From contig OX467084.1 of assembly GCA_950106755.1 (NCBI GenBank), positions 1,798,001 to 1,862,000 on the forward strand: a stretch of 64,000 bases of DNA. The letters run 5' to 3'. The position numbers were made by a program, and so were the translations under genes. Below, piece after piece: positions 35,991 through 48,301 of this stretch. Position 1 is the stretch's first letter. Every line of letters starts with the position of its first letter. Origin of the DNA: Climacium dendroides (taxonomy: Eukaryota > Streptophyta > Bryopsida > Hypnales > Climaciaceae). The notes under the pieces were generated by a model, which saw only the letters and a list, made by a program, of their open reading frames with translations, did no database searches and was not told the DNA's origin.

Positions 35991-36571
35991 AAGGTAGTGC
36001 TAGAAAGGGTGAAAATGAGGACGGTAAAACCATGAGGCTTGGTCCTATTGGGAGCTAAGCTACCAACTTAAGAAAAAGAAGAAAAATCTGGGATAAGGGA
36101 AAAAAAAGAAAGGATAAAAAGGTAGTGTTAGAAAAGGTGAACACAAACACAGTAAAACCACGAGGCTCAGTTCCATTGGGAACTAAGCTACTAACTTAAA
36201 AAATAGAAAAAAAATTGTCATAAGGAGGGAAAAAATAGGGATAAAAAGGGAGTGCTACAAAGGGTGAAAACAAGGATGGTAAACCCACGAGGCTTGGTTC
36301 CATTGGAAGCTAAGCTACTAACTTAAAAAGAAGAAGAAAAATTTACTATAAGGGGAAAAAAAAAGGATAAAAAGCTAGTGCTAGAAAGGATGAAAATGAG
36401 GACACTAAAACCACGAGGCTTAGTCCCATTGGGAGTTAAGCTACTAACTTAAGGAAAAAAAATTTACCATGAGGGAAAAAAAAGGATAAAAAAGTAGTGC
36501 TAGAAAGGGTGAAAACAAGGATGGTAAAATCACGAGGCTCAGTGCCATTGGGAGCTGAGCTACTAACTTAT
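35990..36571. repeat. Tandem array, five units of about 125 bp
   Basis: Units start near 35994, 36122, 36249, 36374 and 36495. Each contains AGTGCTAGAAAGGGTGAAAA, then GGTAAAACCACGAGGCT, CATTGGGAGCTAAGCTAC and a purine-rich end with GGGAAAAAAAAGGATAAAAA. Confidence 0.88.
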
Positions 36572-36599
36572 AGTCAGAGGAAAGTAATGTAGTGTTCTA

Positions 36600-38010
36600 T
36601 TTTTGTGTAGTGCCAATTTAATCATTTAATGCTCGCGGGTCCGACAAAAATCACCATCTACATCATTGTATTTTTTAGTGAAGGGAGAATACAATAGGCT
36701 TTAGGTTCATAGACACGGATTGTATTCAAGGCAAAAAAATCCTTGCCCATATATACTATAACAAAGCACATTACCAAAGTGCCAAAATACCAAGTAGAAA
36801 AAATTGTTGAACACAATAAATTGGAAAGTGTTGTGTGGGTCTAAAATAAGTCGTCTATATATTGTGGAGTAAATTCATATTATTGGGTGGTGAGTTGTGT
36901 ACCCAAAGAAGGGCCACTCTAATAGAATTCATGATCTCTACTAATAGGGTCACCGGACTGAGCGGTGCACAAGATTGGAATGGTAGTTGCTAGCAGTAGG
37001 TGTTAGCAAAACTTTCTATGCGTTTGTGCACCAAGACTCGTTGCAGCAGAACTTGCTACTTGATAATAATTACAAGGAAAAATTAGTATATGTCTTCATT
37101 GCTTGTGCATTGGAGAGTTGCTTACAACTATTTTTTGAAGAAAACAACATACATAGAAAATACATTTTTTCATTAGCAAAAAATATCAAGATTTATATAT
37201 TAATTAAATAAAAAGATAAATTTGGTTTGATATCCAAATTTGACTTTAAGGTATTTTCTGTGGTTGTTTTGGATGTTAAAATAAAATAAGAATTGAAAAA
37301 AATTTACACTAATATTTTTATAGTAAAAGATATAGTGGGAATGGAAAAAAATTCTTTGACATTTTTGGTCTTTGATTTGCATAAACAAAGTGGGTGTAGA
37401 GGGAATTTTTTTTAATTTGTATTTCTAGAAATTTCAAAAATACAAGGTTCAATTTGGTATGTTTAAGAACAAAAAATGCATGATGTGGAATAAATGATGT
37501 GTAAAGATGCTATGAGTTATATATATAGCACTAGTATCTGATGGACCTAATTCAATTTCATCCAAGTTGTAAGTTTTCATAGCCTCACTTTCATACAAAT
37601 TAACACTTCTTGTGGTGAATTCATTGAAGAGGGTAGCATAATTTTTAAAATTTCTCTTAACAACTAACAATTAATACTTACTAGTATATTTTCTAACTTA
37701 TTTAGGGGAGTGCAATTTTCATTAATACCTATGTGACTTTAACACTTATTGAGGTAATAGATATTGAGGGTGGACTATATGAGAAAAACAAATTTTAGTT
37801 TTAATATCAATCTTTGTGGATTTTTTTTCTACCCGTCAAATTCAGTTTGGGGCTTATTATTGTATAATTTAGAAGTGGTCATTGTTGAAGGTTAAATTTT
37901 GCTTTCACAATACAATTGCACATCTTCTGCAATAATTTTTTTACATTCAATTCTAAACAAAAGCATTGGAAAGGCAATTATTGCAAAAGTCATGACAAGA
38001 TTCTTTCAAT
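36600..38010. other. AT-rich spacer
   Basis: No gene or repeat recognised. The 74-codon frame at 36987-37211 has no similarity that I know. Confidence 0.45.
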
Positions 38011-38960
38011 TTGTATAGTAAATCCTAAAAGTTTTTTACTATGTTTTCACCAAAAACACTCCAAAACTGCCATTAATAATACAAGTACCAAATTTTAGAA
38101 AAAAAATTCATTTTTGGACACATATAACTGCAAGATCTTGTAGAATGTTGAGTTGAGAATATGTGGAAATTATTTTAGAAATTCCAATTGTGTGGATTAC
38201 AAGATACTAGCATTTGAAGTGACAAAAATATTTTTTTAGCCTTGCAAAAAAACACACAGTTGCACTTTACAAGCTCACAATGGTACAAAAAAATGTCCCA
38301 AATGATGATGCATCTTTGGATTCATTTTTTGAGGCAAGTTGGCTACATGCTTGAAAATTTTGAGATCATTTGGAATTGTACAACATAATTGAAAAAAATA
38401 GTGAGTAGAAAGATGTAAAGAATGATTCAAAATACTAAATTGTTAACAATTTATTTATGGAATTGAAAATTGCCAATCCCAATGGTTGCAATGTTGTAAT
38501 AAACAATCTGCACCTAATGTTTTGTTTTGTTTTTCCAAAAATATTGTAATTTGAGTTAAATAAAGGACTTCAAAGTCTATTTTAGAGGAAAGAATCCATA
38601 TCTTCCAGCAAACTAAAGCTCTTCATAACTTTTGACTCATTGATCAAAATGAAATGATTCAAAGTTTTTTACGTTCATATAAATTTAGAAAATCAATTTC
38701 AAATTTTTATTTTTGATAAAAGTGATTTTATTCTGATTTGCCCAAATTGCTTGTTTACAAAAAAATAATATATTAGGCCATAACTTTTGACTCATATTTC
38801 CAAATGTCTTGAATTTTAGTGTACACGAAAAAAATTCTTTGTCCACATCTTCTATTAAAGTTTGGGTTAAAAACATGGAAATCTCCAATCACATGTACCT
38901 ACCCAAAATTGCTATGTTGCCAAATTTAGTAGGCTGGTCCTTTAAGGATTAACCCCTAAA
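38010..38960 (+). repeat. Dispersed repeat family A, forward uninterrupted copy
   Basis: Most complete copy of family A here: TTTTTTACTATGTTTTCACC at the left, GCAAGATCTTGTAG, GGATTCATTTTTTGAGGCAA, TTGTTAACAATTTA, GGACTTCAAAGTCTATTTTA (the CACTA empty site, about 38568), CTCTTCATAACTTTTGACTC, and AGGATTAACCCCTAAATGCC at the right. Confidence 0.62.
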
Positions 38961-40040
38961 TGCCCAAGACCTTTTTGGGGCTCTTTGAAATTTGCTCTAA
39001 ATTGAACAAAAGCCAACATTTTGATAAGTTTTATCAATATTTAAAGTTGTAACCTCACAAATTCAAACTAGATGTGGTATAGATCACATAGGAGAAGGAA
39101 ACACAAGAATATCACTTACGGATTGAAAGATTATAATGTTTGATCATGAGGGTGTAAAAACTCCAAAAATGATTTGAGGATTTTCAATCCTCTTTTTATA
39201 GGTCAAATCTATAAAGTTGGTCACCAAAAAAATATGAGAATAAAGGACATAACATGCATAACTACATAATTCCAATCAATTTATGACTTTTCAAAATCTA
39301 CTCTATAATTTTTTTTAAATGAATTTCTAATGTGATTTTTTCTCCAAGGTCTAGTGCATTTGAGACTCATTTCCAAGAGCCCTCAACACCACAGAAAGTC
39401 AAGATTGCAATGGACACCCTTGCATAAAATATTAAATAGAAAAATCATAACCGTTCATTTTGAAAATCCAATTCGTGATGCTAAAACTAAACTTCAAAAA
39501 TACCTTATCAAAATATAAACTATTAAAAGTAGCATCTTTGTTAGGTATATTTAACTTCAAAATATTGTGGACACCATATATAATTTGGTGCCTTAGGCAC
39601 TTGGAGGTTAAAATTTGTGGAACTAGGAAAAAAGACGGTTAAACGTACCGAGTGGAATTGGGAACTTCTAAATGATATCAAGGCTATTTAACTAAGAAAT
39701 TTGAAGGATATCACTCTTGAAGAGTATAACAACTTCTATCAATCTTTGACATACCGCTCCTATGTGTCTCTCTTCCTGCTTGCTCTCCCTTGTCGATGTG
39801 TGAGGAAATGCTGATGGTTGTGGATCACTTGGTAATATGTGGATTGCAAATGCAGGTTTGAGGAATTTTTTTTTTTCAATCTTGTTCATGGTGGAATCCT
39901 TCCACTTGGTTTTCTTGCCATGTTACTGTGAATGGAAGTGTTGGTTCTTGTGTTGATTCTTTGGCTTATCTACTGATTTTTTTTTAACCCCATGAAGGAG
40001 TGCTTCTTTGGTTCAACTGAAAAATCTACATAATTTGAAA
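38960..40040. other. AT-rich spacer
   Basis: No feature recognised. A small less AT-rich patch at 39.69-39.89 kb has a 65-codon minus-strand frame of unknown nature. Confidence 0.4.
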
Positions 40041-40632
40041 ACGTTCATGGGTTTTGCAGGTTTAGGGTGAGAACACCCGTTGGAGGTTGAGGAGGGATTA
40101 TGGCCATGAGTTCACTTGAAAGAAGCAAGAGTGTTCCAATTCGTGCACATCCTTTGTGAACAGACTCACTCTTGCTCCACAGACTGCGCATTGCTTCCGT
40201 TCTTGCAGCTCCTTGCAGCCAATTGTGAGTGCACTCGGAGAGTTTGTTCGTGAATTCAAGCGTGTGCAGCATCAAGGACTGAAATGCTATTACATCTTCC
40301 GGGGAAGATCCCATTAGGAACTTCTTTCAGGTGGAAAACCGAGAAAACAACAAAATCTGGAAGGGTACTTATGGACATATTATGTGAGCAGATTAGGTAC
40401 TTATGCAAAATGGAAGTGCCGGTTCTGGTTTTTGTTTTTCGGTAACACATGAACAGTTTCCATTGAAAAGAAAACAATACAAAGAACCAAAACAGAGCCT
40501 CCATCAACGCCCAAGCTGGGCGTAGGCGGGACATTCATCTGTCAAGCCCAGTTGTGAACTCCAGGGAGCTTGCAATCGGCTGCGGCAATTGCGCTCAGAA
40601 CGGACAGCCCTGAATCATCGTCCGGGATGAAG
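40040..40632 (-). other. Exon-like block, unidentified minus-strand gene relic
   Basis: Less AT-rich segment with coding-like frames on the minus strand. One reads SPEDVIAFQSLMLHTLEFTN and on to LQGAARTEAMRSLWSK (40045-40314). Nearer the MITE another frame reads DDDSGLSVLSAIAAADCKLP and ends HNWA-stop near 40545. No family is recognised. The MITE at 40635 interrupts the upstream side. Confidence 0.3.
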
Positions 40633-40634
40633 GT

Positions 40635-40982
40635 CACTACACTAATGATGATAAATAGTGTTATGTTGTGATTAGTGTTACCTGGACTTTTACCCCGGTC
40701 ACTCTAAACTTCAATCAGTTGGCATTTAGTGTTGTGTTCACTTTTCGAGTAGTAACTTTTTTGAGCATGTCATAGGTTTCTTGGGTTCATACGTTTTTCT
40801 TTGCATTTTGACGAAATAGTTAGGTAACACTAAATGTAAACTTGTAAAAAATTTATACCCAATAGTTGACAAATAGTGTCTATATTGACATTTAGTGTTG
40901 GTAACATTAACTAGATTGTTGACAAATAGTGTTATGCTTTGTGATTAGTGTTGCCAATACTATTTGTCATCATTAGTGTAGT
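40635..40982. mobile_element. MITE with CACTACACTAATG ends
   Basis: CACTACACTAATGATGATAA at the left is matched in inverted orientation by TTGTCATCATTAGTGTAGT at the right. Subterminal AAATAGTGTTATG and GTGATTAGTGTT motifs recur in both arms. It belongs to the same family as 34984-35265. The target-site duplication is unclear. Confidence 0.7.
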
Positions 40983-41154
40983 TCTTGTGTTGATTCACTG
41001 CCAACACCATATGCAAGTTTGGGAAAGACAATATGCCACATTTAACTATCTCTAAATTTTGGAAAGTCTAAAATTAATAATGGTCATCGAGAGAAAACAT
41101 CAAGAGATCAATGCAAATATAGGGTGATCTCCAAATGTTTTTGTTTAGAATTCT

Positions 41155-41597
41155 CCAGATGTTTTGTTTAGAATTTTCTTAATAGTCTAGAAGTGGTTAA
41201 ATGTGGCATAATCATCTTATTTTCTCATTAGTTGTCATAAAGAAGGATATAGACTCAAAACTCATGTATGCAAAGTGAGCCCTTCGATCCACCAAGAAGT
41301 TGTAAACAATTCAAATTTGAATGTCTAAGATTTAAGGAAACCACTTGAATAATTTTGAGCCTACATGCTTTTTATAATGTGGGCCACAATAATGGAGCAA
41401 CCGTGAATACTGCTATTTCCTACATGAAGTTTTACCAGTGAATTCAAAGAAATTGCGTCGCTTAGTCTTCTTGAATAAATTTAAGAGATATACTAAATTC
41501 AATCATCTGCTCCACCCAACCTTCTCAAATCACACTTCTTTAAGCAAACATATGAACTTCTAAATGAACTTTAACATGTGTTCACAACTTCACAAGT
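41155..41597 (+). repeat. 443-bp dispersed duplicate, copy 1
   Basis: Almost identical over its length to 46403-46848, starting CCAGATGTTTTGTTTAGAAT and ending TTCACAACTTCACAAGT. Directly upstream lies a short partial duplicate of the start (CCAAATGTTTTTGTTTAGAA). No terminal repeats or target-site duplication are visible. Confidence 0.92.
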
Positions 41598-41599
41598 CA

Positions 41600-43070
41600 A
41601 TGGACATGTGCTTTGTTTTATCATTTTCTATAAAGTAACAAAGTGATGATATAAAATGCTTAGGAAGTGTCATTGATGTGTGCCTTGCATGTGACTTTAG
41701 AAGGTTGGAAGATTGTGTGGGATACGAGCGGACATTTTAGCAACCTCATCCACCAAATATGGAAGTTCTCAATGAGTTGCCAAAAGAGAGATCATTTATA
41801 TCATTTTGAATTTGATATGTATAGGTATTCATTGTGAATATATTAATGGTGTATGTATTCATATGGTATTGATGGTGGTCTATATTAGAGAGGGGAATGT
41901 AGTGAGGCAATTGGCCTTTATGCTCCCATTGTCCTATAATATTTAATGAAAATATCCATATGATATCAATAAGCCTATATCCAAATACTAATTGGTATTT
42001 CAAAGTACCCATCTAATATGCTTTTTGTAAAATGACTATTTTATATTGAAATGTAAGTGGGAACAAGATGGAAGCATTTAATCAAGAAGATTATTTTAGA
42101 GCTCGCAATGAGGCCAAATTTAGTCCTCAATTTGAACATGTGCAATCAAAAGTGAGAGGTACTTTTTTGAAAACGAATATTCATTTGATGTTGTTAATTT
42201 TAACATGAAGTATTCTTGCATCTAGTGATAGGTGGTATATATTTATAAAATTATATTTGTTTTTTGTATTTATCCTTTGTTATTCTATTTTCTTATTCCT
42301 TTAATTTATAGTAATCTTTTGGTGTTCATGATGCTGCTTTTTTTTCTCTTTGAACTGGATTACAATTATGTAATAGCATGGTCCAACTTCTTCTTCTAGT
42401 ATGAAGTTACAATCATTTTTGAAAAAAGTAATACATGTTAAATATGAAAAAAAGAGAAATCTAAAATTTGATTAAGAAACATCCCACTCAAATTTGTTAT
42501 ACATAAATTAAAAAAGACTTCTATAAATAATAGATGAAAATCATTTCTTGATGATTTGGAAAGATTTAACAATCAATACTAATTAATTGAAAATAATTTT
42601 TTTTTCATTTAATGAATTTGATTAAAAAAAATTATGAAAAAAAAATATTTTTTCCACATGTTAGTCTTTGATGAGGTCATTCAAAGGACATTTTTGGATC
42701 TCAACAATGTTTTAAGGTCAAAACACTACATTTTATACTTTGTTTTAAAAGCCCACTAAAGTAGACAATTTTCTATAGTGCTCTGTAGATATAGTGTGAA
42801 TTCTAGGTCACAATGTATTGGTTTGAATTTTTTTGTATTATGGAGTCGTCTTCAAATATTCAATTTAGGCAAAGGGCAGTGGCAAGATGGTTGTGGTGTA
42901 ATGGTCATGGTATGGTAACTGGGTATGTTATGTGGTTGAATGTTTTATCAAGTAGAGTATGAGTTCTTGGAAGGTTATTCTAAGAGAACAACACTTGCTT
43001 CCTATGAAATGGTTGGGTTTGAAGGCATTTTCAATGGCCCCTATATGTGATATATTCTTAGGACTTTTTG
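41600..43070. other. AT-rich spacer
   Basis: No feature recognised. The 88-codon minus-strand frame at 41746-42012 contains repeated short words (MNTYT) and no known domain. Confidence 0.45.
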
Positions 43071-43076
43071 GTTCAA

Positions 43077-43340
43077 TTTTACCTTGGAAGGATGGGTCTA
43101 TATCCATTGATTTTAAGCCATGACCTAGTTTACTACTATTTTGAAAATATGAATGAAAATATTTATATTTATTTTTTAGGGATGAAATTATGTATCTATT
43201 GTAAGTCATGAAATTTTTATATTTAAAAAATTGAAATTATTATAAAATTTTAAGGGAAAAATAAAAAATTATTATAAAAATAGAATAGACTCAAAAAATC
43301 TGAAATTTTCACCTTGATGTAACAAATTTTATAGTGTATA
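43077..43340 (+). mobile_element. Diverged relative of the piggyBac-like element
   Basis: Matches the first 270 bp of the TTAA-flanked element at 50122-50857 in order and spacing: GGGTCTATATCCATTGATTT, then ATATGAATGAAAATA..TTTATTTATTTTT.AGGGATGAAA, and TCAAAAAATCTGAAATTTTC. The left boundary (TTTACCTTGG) looks like a decayed TTAACCC. The right end was not found. Confidence 0.5.
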
Positions 43341-43479
43341 ACATTTTGATATAAATCAAAGTTATTGTATTTTTGAAATAAAAAGAGAAAAAAAACTATG
43401 GTTTCATAAGCTCCAAATTTATATTGCCTAGTTGATTTAAGAAATGCTTGAACCAATTTCATTTGTTTAAAAAAACAAA

Positions 43480-44600
43480 TGTTGGGACCTAAGAACTAGG
43501 CTTGCACTTGAATTGGATCTAGAGACTAGGCTTGCACTCAAATTGGACTTGAAGATTGAAATTGCTCCAGAATTGCTATAATTATTGTATAAAGGCTACA
43601 TTGGTCACCCTCTAAGCAGCCTCTAAGGTTTTTGATAAGCGTTTCTCTTCACCCCAATATATGTCTAAACCCTTATATTATATTTTTGGTTGAATATGGG
43701 CTTTGGATAGGTATATAATCTTCAATTTTTTATTTTATTTTTATTGCTAAATTTTCAACTTACTTTTGTCTACAACTTTGTAGTTCCATGAATTTCATAT
43801 TGATTCCGTTTGTGTTACACAAGTGTACATAGAACATAAGTTGTAGGCCAATTTTGGCCATTTTAACGTTAAAGGGTTAAAATGAAGTCAAATATTTATA
43901 GAATTCCATTGTTGCCACTAGTCTTTAAATCATTAGAAATGATGAGTTACTTGGTAGTATTCATGAATGATGCTCAAATATGATATTTTTTGCATGGTTT
44001 GAGGGGGATTGAATTACAACACCTAAGTTGGAGATTTTGAATAATTTAGGGGATGGGTTACTGGTTCTTGAATGCATTAGGAAAAATTTCAAGCCTACAA
44101 AAGGCCATTTCACTATATGCATCAGTGCAATTACAACCCAAAAAATATTAATTTTTTTTAACCTACATGATTACTTGTAGTGCCATGTCAGATTGACATT
44201 TTTAATTATTTTTTTCTTCATAAACATCATTTAAATAAATAATTTATTTTTCCTATATTTGCACTAAAAAGTCAAACGACCTTTCATAGGGCTCAGATTT
44301 TTTGTAATGCATTATTGGAATAAAGACTAAAAACATAGTTAATTCCTCAAAAGGGAATGTTTTTGGAGTTTTTTAGAAGGAGATAGAGGGAGTAACTTAT
44401 TTCATGTTTTGCCATTTTTCCTGTAGTCATATCTTAGGTAGACTTTTATCATTTAAAAAAGAAAAATTTAAAAATCATTTCAACACATATGGAACCGAGT
44501 ATACCGGTATTCCTTGAAAAAAAAATCTTTTGAATAATTCCTGTATTTAGTAAATAGAATACATTTAAAACATACAAGAAATGTAACTTTCGACGTTTAA
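43480..44600. other. AT-rich spacer ahead of the zinc-ribbon gene
   Basis: No repeat or gene recognised. A short imperfect duplication (ACTAGGCTTGCACT) lies near 43500-43545. The proximal part should contain the promoter of the gene at 45376, but no TATA box is convincing. Confidence 0.35.
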
Positions 44601-44860
44601 CTCAAGCTTCTATTTTTTGAATTATTTTGGTCGAACCTGCTGCTCTCGTCTACAATACCAATCTCTTATAGGGAACTTCCGGGAACAGGAAATGAGAGCT
44701 TGAGTTCTCAAACTGGGAACTTCGTCGTCGTCGCCTTCGGGCTTCGACCTGGCCATGGTCTGGCTGTGCTGATGAAACGAGCTCATCGCAATCCCTGTCG
44801 AGAGGGAAGTCATTTTCGAAGGCGGCGAGTTGGAGCCATAGTAGCTGTGAAAATTTCAAG
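44600..44860 (+). other. Likely 5' UTR exon of the zinc-ribbon gene
   Basis: GC-richer stretch ending in a good donor, TTTCAAG|GTGGGT (44860/44861). The next acceptor, GGAATCAG at 45375, abuts the ATG at 45376. A leader intron of about 515 bp (44861-45375) is therefore inferred. The upstream limit of the exon is a guess. Confidence 0.6.
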
Positions 44861-45375
44861 GTGGGTATCCGAACTTCCCTGTTATTGCAATCCTTGCTCG
44901 TTTTAGGAATGTGGTGGTGGGATTAGGGTTTTGTCATCTGCCTCGGAGTTTTTAGAACGCTGCCTCGATATGAATGTTACTTTCTGATTGATTGCGTAAT
45001 ATCTATCGTGTATTTGTATTTCATATTTTACGTAAGCGTCTGTTGAGAAAAAAATAGACAAAAGAGGCATTTAGCAGGGTTTTCTGTGCAATAATGCACA
45101 TCTCTTTTCCTTCCCCGATGAATCACAGGGTAGCGTATCTCGGAATGCTCTCACAGAACACTGAAGCTTTGCCATTTTGAAACGAAATTGTCTATGGAGA
45201 GCTGAACTATCCTTACATTCCTTGGAGACAGTAGTAAGGTTGGGGTGTGCATAGTGTAGGGCGAGGGTTTGGGACTTTTGAACTTATGTGTTCAAATTCA
45301 GTTTTCGGCTTCGTCTTATATATTGAGACATTGGATTATGCGCTCATGTGTGAATATTAAAACCTATGGAATCAG

Positions 45376-47339
45376 ATGAGTTTAGCTTTGGTACAAGGAT
45401 ATGAATCTCCGGAAGAAGAGGATCCCCAGGAATATTTTAGTGACAGCGATGAGGAGTACGCGAGTGCTGGGTTTAAGCAGAAGGTAGCACCCGTTGTGAA
45501 GCCAAGCAAGTTGCTGCCAATCAAGCCACCGCCTCGCACATCGGACTTGCCAACAGCATTTGAGATGTTCACGGAGGTAATTCTCTATGCATGAACTCTT
45601 TCAAATTTCGAAATGCAGCCGGTCTGGGGGCCTATGTATAATGGCAACCGAACAAACTAGTTGAATCATGTGGTTAAATTGCTATGGTGTTTGCAGGTCA
45701 CTGGACCTCCTGATTTTCTGAAGAATAGCATGACTGCTCGCGTGAGTGGAGATCTTACGTCAATGACTCCGACAGACTTTTCAAGAAGTTATGTGGCACC
45801 AAAGGAGCCGAAGCCTCGACAGGCTCCAGTTGCAGGTATGGCGGATAAGCTACTTTCAGTCATTCTCTAAGTCCTAGGTTGCACTTACGTGATGAGGTCT
45901 TACAGAGCACTGTAGCGTAGTGGTTTTGTGTCCACTTGTTGCTTCCGTGATATTTATGTTCTGGGAAGGATCGAGTCGTAATACCTTTGTTTTCTTGATG
46001 ATGGTACCTTATTTCCATAATGAACTAGTCAATGATTGCTTTGTTTGGTAATTTGATTTCTGTTCTTTGGGCAATTGAATGAGAACATTGCTTTATTGAT
46101 AGCTATTATGCGCAATTGTGGGAACTGACACTAACTGTGTCGTCCATGAATGAATTCAGTGGCTGTTGTAGAAGCTAAGCCCCGAGTTTCCGTCGTGGAA
46201 CCAGACACTGGTAATGCTGCGAAAAAGCGTGCTCCTGAAGTTGGGTTGCCTCCTGCTGAGGACGCGGCTAACCTTCTTAGGTAATATTTATTTCCTTGTT
46301 ACTGTTTCTGTTAGAATATAATAACAGGGTTCAAGTATAATGAGATTGTTTTTGGATCCTTTGGATCACTCAGGAGGAGGATATTCTCCATGGAGAGGGC
46401 TCCCAGATGTTTTGTTTAGAATTCTCTTAATAGTCTAGAAGTAGTTAAATGTGGCATAATCATCTTATTTTCTCATTAGTTGTCATAAAGAAGGATATAT
46501 ACTCAAAACTCATGTATACAAAGTGAGCCCTTCAATCCACCAAGAAGTTGTAAACAATTCAAATTTGAATGTCCAAGATAGATTCAAAGAAACCACTTGA
46601 ATAATTGTGAGCCTACACGCTTTCATAATGTGGGCCACAATAATGGAGCAACCGTGAATACTGCTATTTCCTACATGAAGTTTTACCAGTGAATTCAAAG
46701 AAATTGTGTTGCTTAGTCTTCTTGAATAAATTTAAGAGATATACCAAATTCAATCATCTGCTCCACCCAACCTTCTCAAATCACACTTCTTTGAGCAGAC
46801 AGATGAACTTCTAAATGAACTTTAACATGTGTTCACAACTTCACAAGTAAAACATGTGGTTGCAATACAGAGGCCTTCCCTATGTATCATGGGGAGCATT
46901 GGGAGACTTACCTACGAATCATGGTGAAGATTCTCTTAATGATGTTGACTGAAATTCCTTAAACCGTATTACTAAAAGGCCTGTTGTTATGTGTTCCATG
47001 ATGTGCTGCAAGCCCGTGATCGAAGGACAGTGTCGATATTCTTTCGCCGCATCACTTAAGTCTATTTTCGGTAGCTCTTTTGGCTTTTGAGCTAATTAGT
47101 TGTTGCGTGGCTGTAGGACGTGTGCAAATTGCGGCGTTCCAAAGACCTATTCTGCAGCCAAAGAGGGCATGGTTTGTCCAATATGTGGTGATCGGCCAAT
47201 AGTTGCAGGTGCTGAGGAGAAACATAAGCGGGCCAATAAAATCAAAGACAAGGAACATAGTAAACGAATGAAAGGACAGTCAACACACGCGGCATGGAAG
47301 AGTGAAACGGAAATGCACTTGCGCCAACAGTTTGACTGA
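45376..47339 (+). CDS. Conserved plant zinc-ribbon protein of unknown function
   Basis: Four coding exons with GT-AG introns: 45376-45576, 45697-45835, 46160-46280 and 47117-47339, giving 227 residues. The splice phases 0, 1 and 2 all agree with an uninterrupted frame. The N-terminus is acidic (ESPEEEDPQEYFSDSDEEY), followed by a proline-rich stretch and a conserved-looking PPDFLKNSMTARVSGDLTS. Exon 4 carries two CxxC pairs (CANC and CPIC, 17 residues between them) that should bind one zinc ion, then a lysine-rich segment and the C-terminus KSETEMHLRQQFD. I recognise this C-terminus from uncharacterised single-copy proteins widespread in land plants; a nuclear or RNA/DNA-linked role is only a guess. 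The start is set by the acceptor directly before ATG; an ATG ten bases upstream is out of frame. Intron 3 contains a 446-bp copy of sequence from 41.2-41.6 kb. The gene looks functional. Confidence 0.88.
46403..46848 (+). repeat. Dispersed duplicate, copy 2, in intron 3 of the zinc-ribbon gene
   Basis: Near-identical, same-orientation copy of 41155-41597, 5.2 kb away. It enlarges intron 3 to 836 bp and leaves both splice sites intact. Confidence 0.92.
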
Positions 47340-47950
47340 TTAACTTGCAGCGTTGAAGATGTCACTGTACTTCTATTCTGAAACTTCTAGAAACTTGAGA
47401 GAAACTGCTAGAAACTTGAGAGAAACTGCTAGTCTGAAAGGCAAATCGAGGTACCTGTTCTTATCCCGTCCGTCTTGTACATGCAGTCAATTAATGTTTT
47501 TTTTGCCTGTAACGTATATTTGTGAATATCAACACCACACATCTTGTGTTAAGCACCTCTTTATGATTGTCATTTTTGGCTAATTTCAGGGTCCTTATGT
47601 TGATATATTGCTTTCTCTTGTTTGTGCTGTCTGCCGCAGGTGGCTTGGATCAGGATCAACATTTAGGGCACAAGTGTAGAGAATAGCGTCTCCGGTACAA
47701 TAGTGCTCATTCATATGTTAATTTTATGTATCACATATCCAAATAGCTACAGGTCTTCAGCGCTTGCTAATCGATGGAGAATTTTTGTGTTTAATTTTCA
47801 ATCTCTGGATTTTCTATTGGTCAGGACATTCATGCTATTTAAACTTATCTCAATGGCACATATGGCTATTTTTTTTATCTGATCATAAATCGGTCGCCAG
47901 AACTACCGCAATGTCCAGGACACAGTATATGAACTCCTGTTTGCACGGAA
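47340..47950 (+). other. 3' UTR and flank of the zinc-ribbon gene
   Basis: Contains a short tandem duplication (CTAGAAACTTGAGAGAAACTG twice at about 47387-47431). CTGCCGCAG near 47632-47640 could be an acceptor of a 3' UTR intron. The relic of the terpene synthase starts on the opposite strand just beyond. Confidence 0.35.
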
Positions 47951-48004
47951 TTGTACTGTAGTAGGAAGCTGCGAGATGAGCTGAAGCCCTAATTTCACCG
48001 GACC

Positions 48005-48301
48005 CTAGAATCGCGGCCGGGGAGCGAAGAGGACTTTGTCGATGGACTCCGCCAAGAGCTCGGTGGCGACGGAGCACGCGTCGGTGTCTCGGTGGAACGT
48101 GTGGATCACCTTCGCCATGTACAAGTGCAATCGCTTGCCCGATTGCGGCAACGCTGTGGTTCGCAGCACTTCTTTCTTCAGTTGCTGCATTGTGCTGTCC
48201 ACAAGTTCTTGTACATAGGCCACGGCGTCGCTCTCGGAAGTGCCTGGGCGGTCTAGCATGTACAGAGGCACGCTCGATTGCTTCCCTTCGAGGGTTTCTC
48301 T
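48005..48301 (-). pseudogene. Terpene synthase relic, last exon
   Basis: Acceptor GCTGTGCAG ends at 48302; the exon opens with RETLEGKQSSVPLYM, which completes the NSE motif begun in the previous exon. It continues with SDAVAYVQELVDSTMQQLKK and KRLHLYMAKVIHTFHRDTD, the typical last helices of class I terpene synthases, and ends in RPRF-stop. This exon alone is undamaged. Confidence 0.88.
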
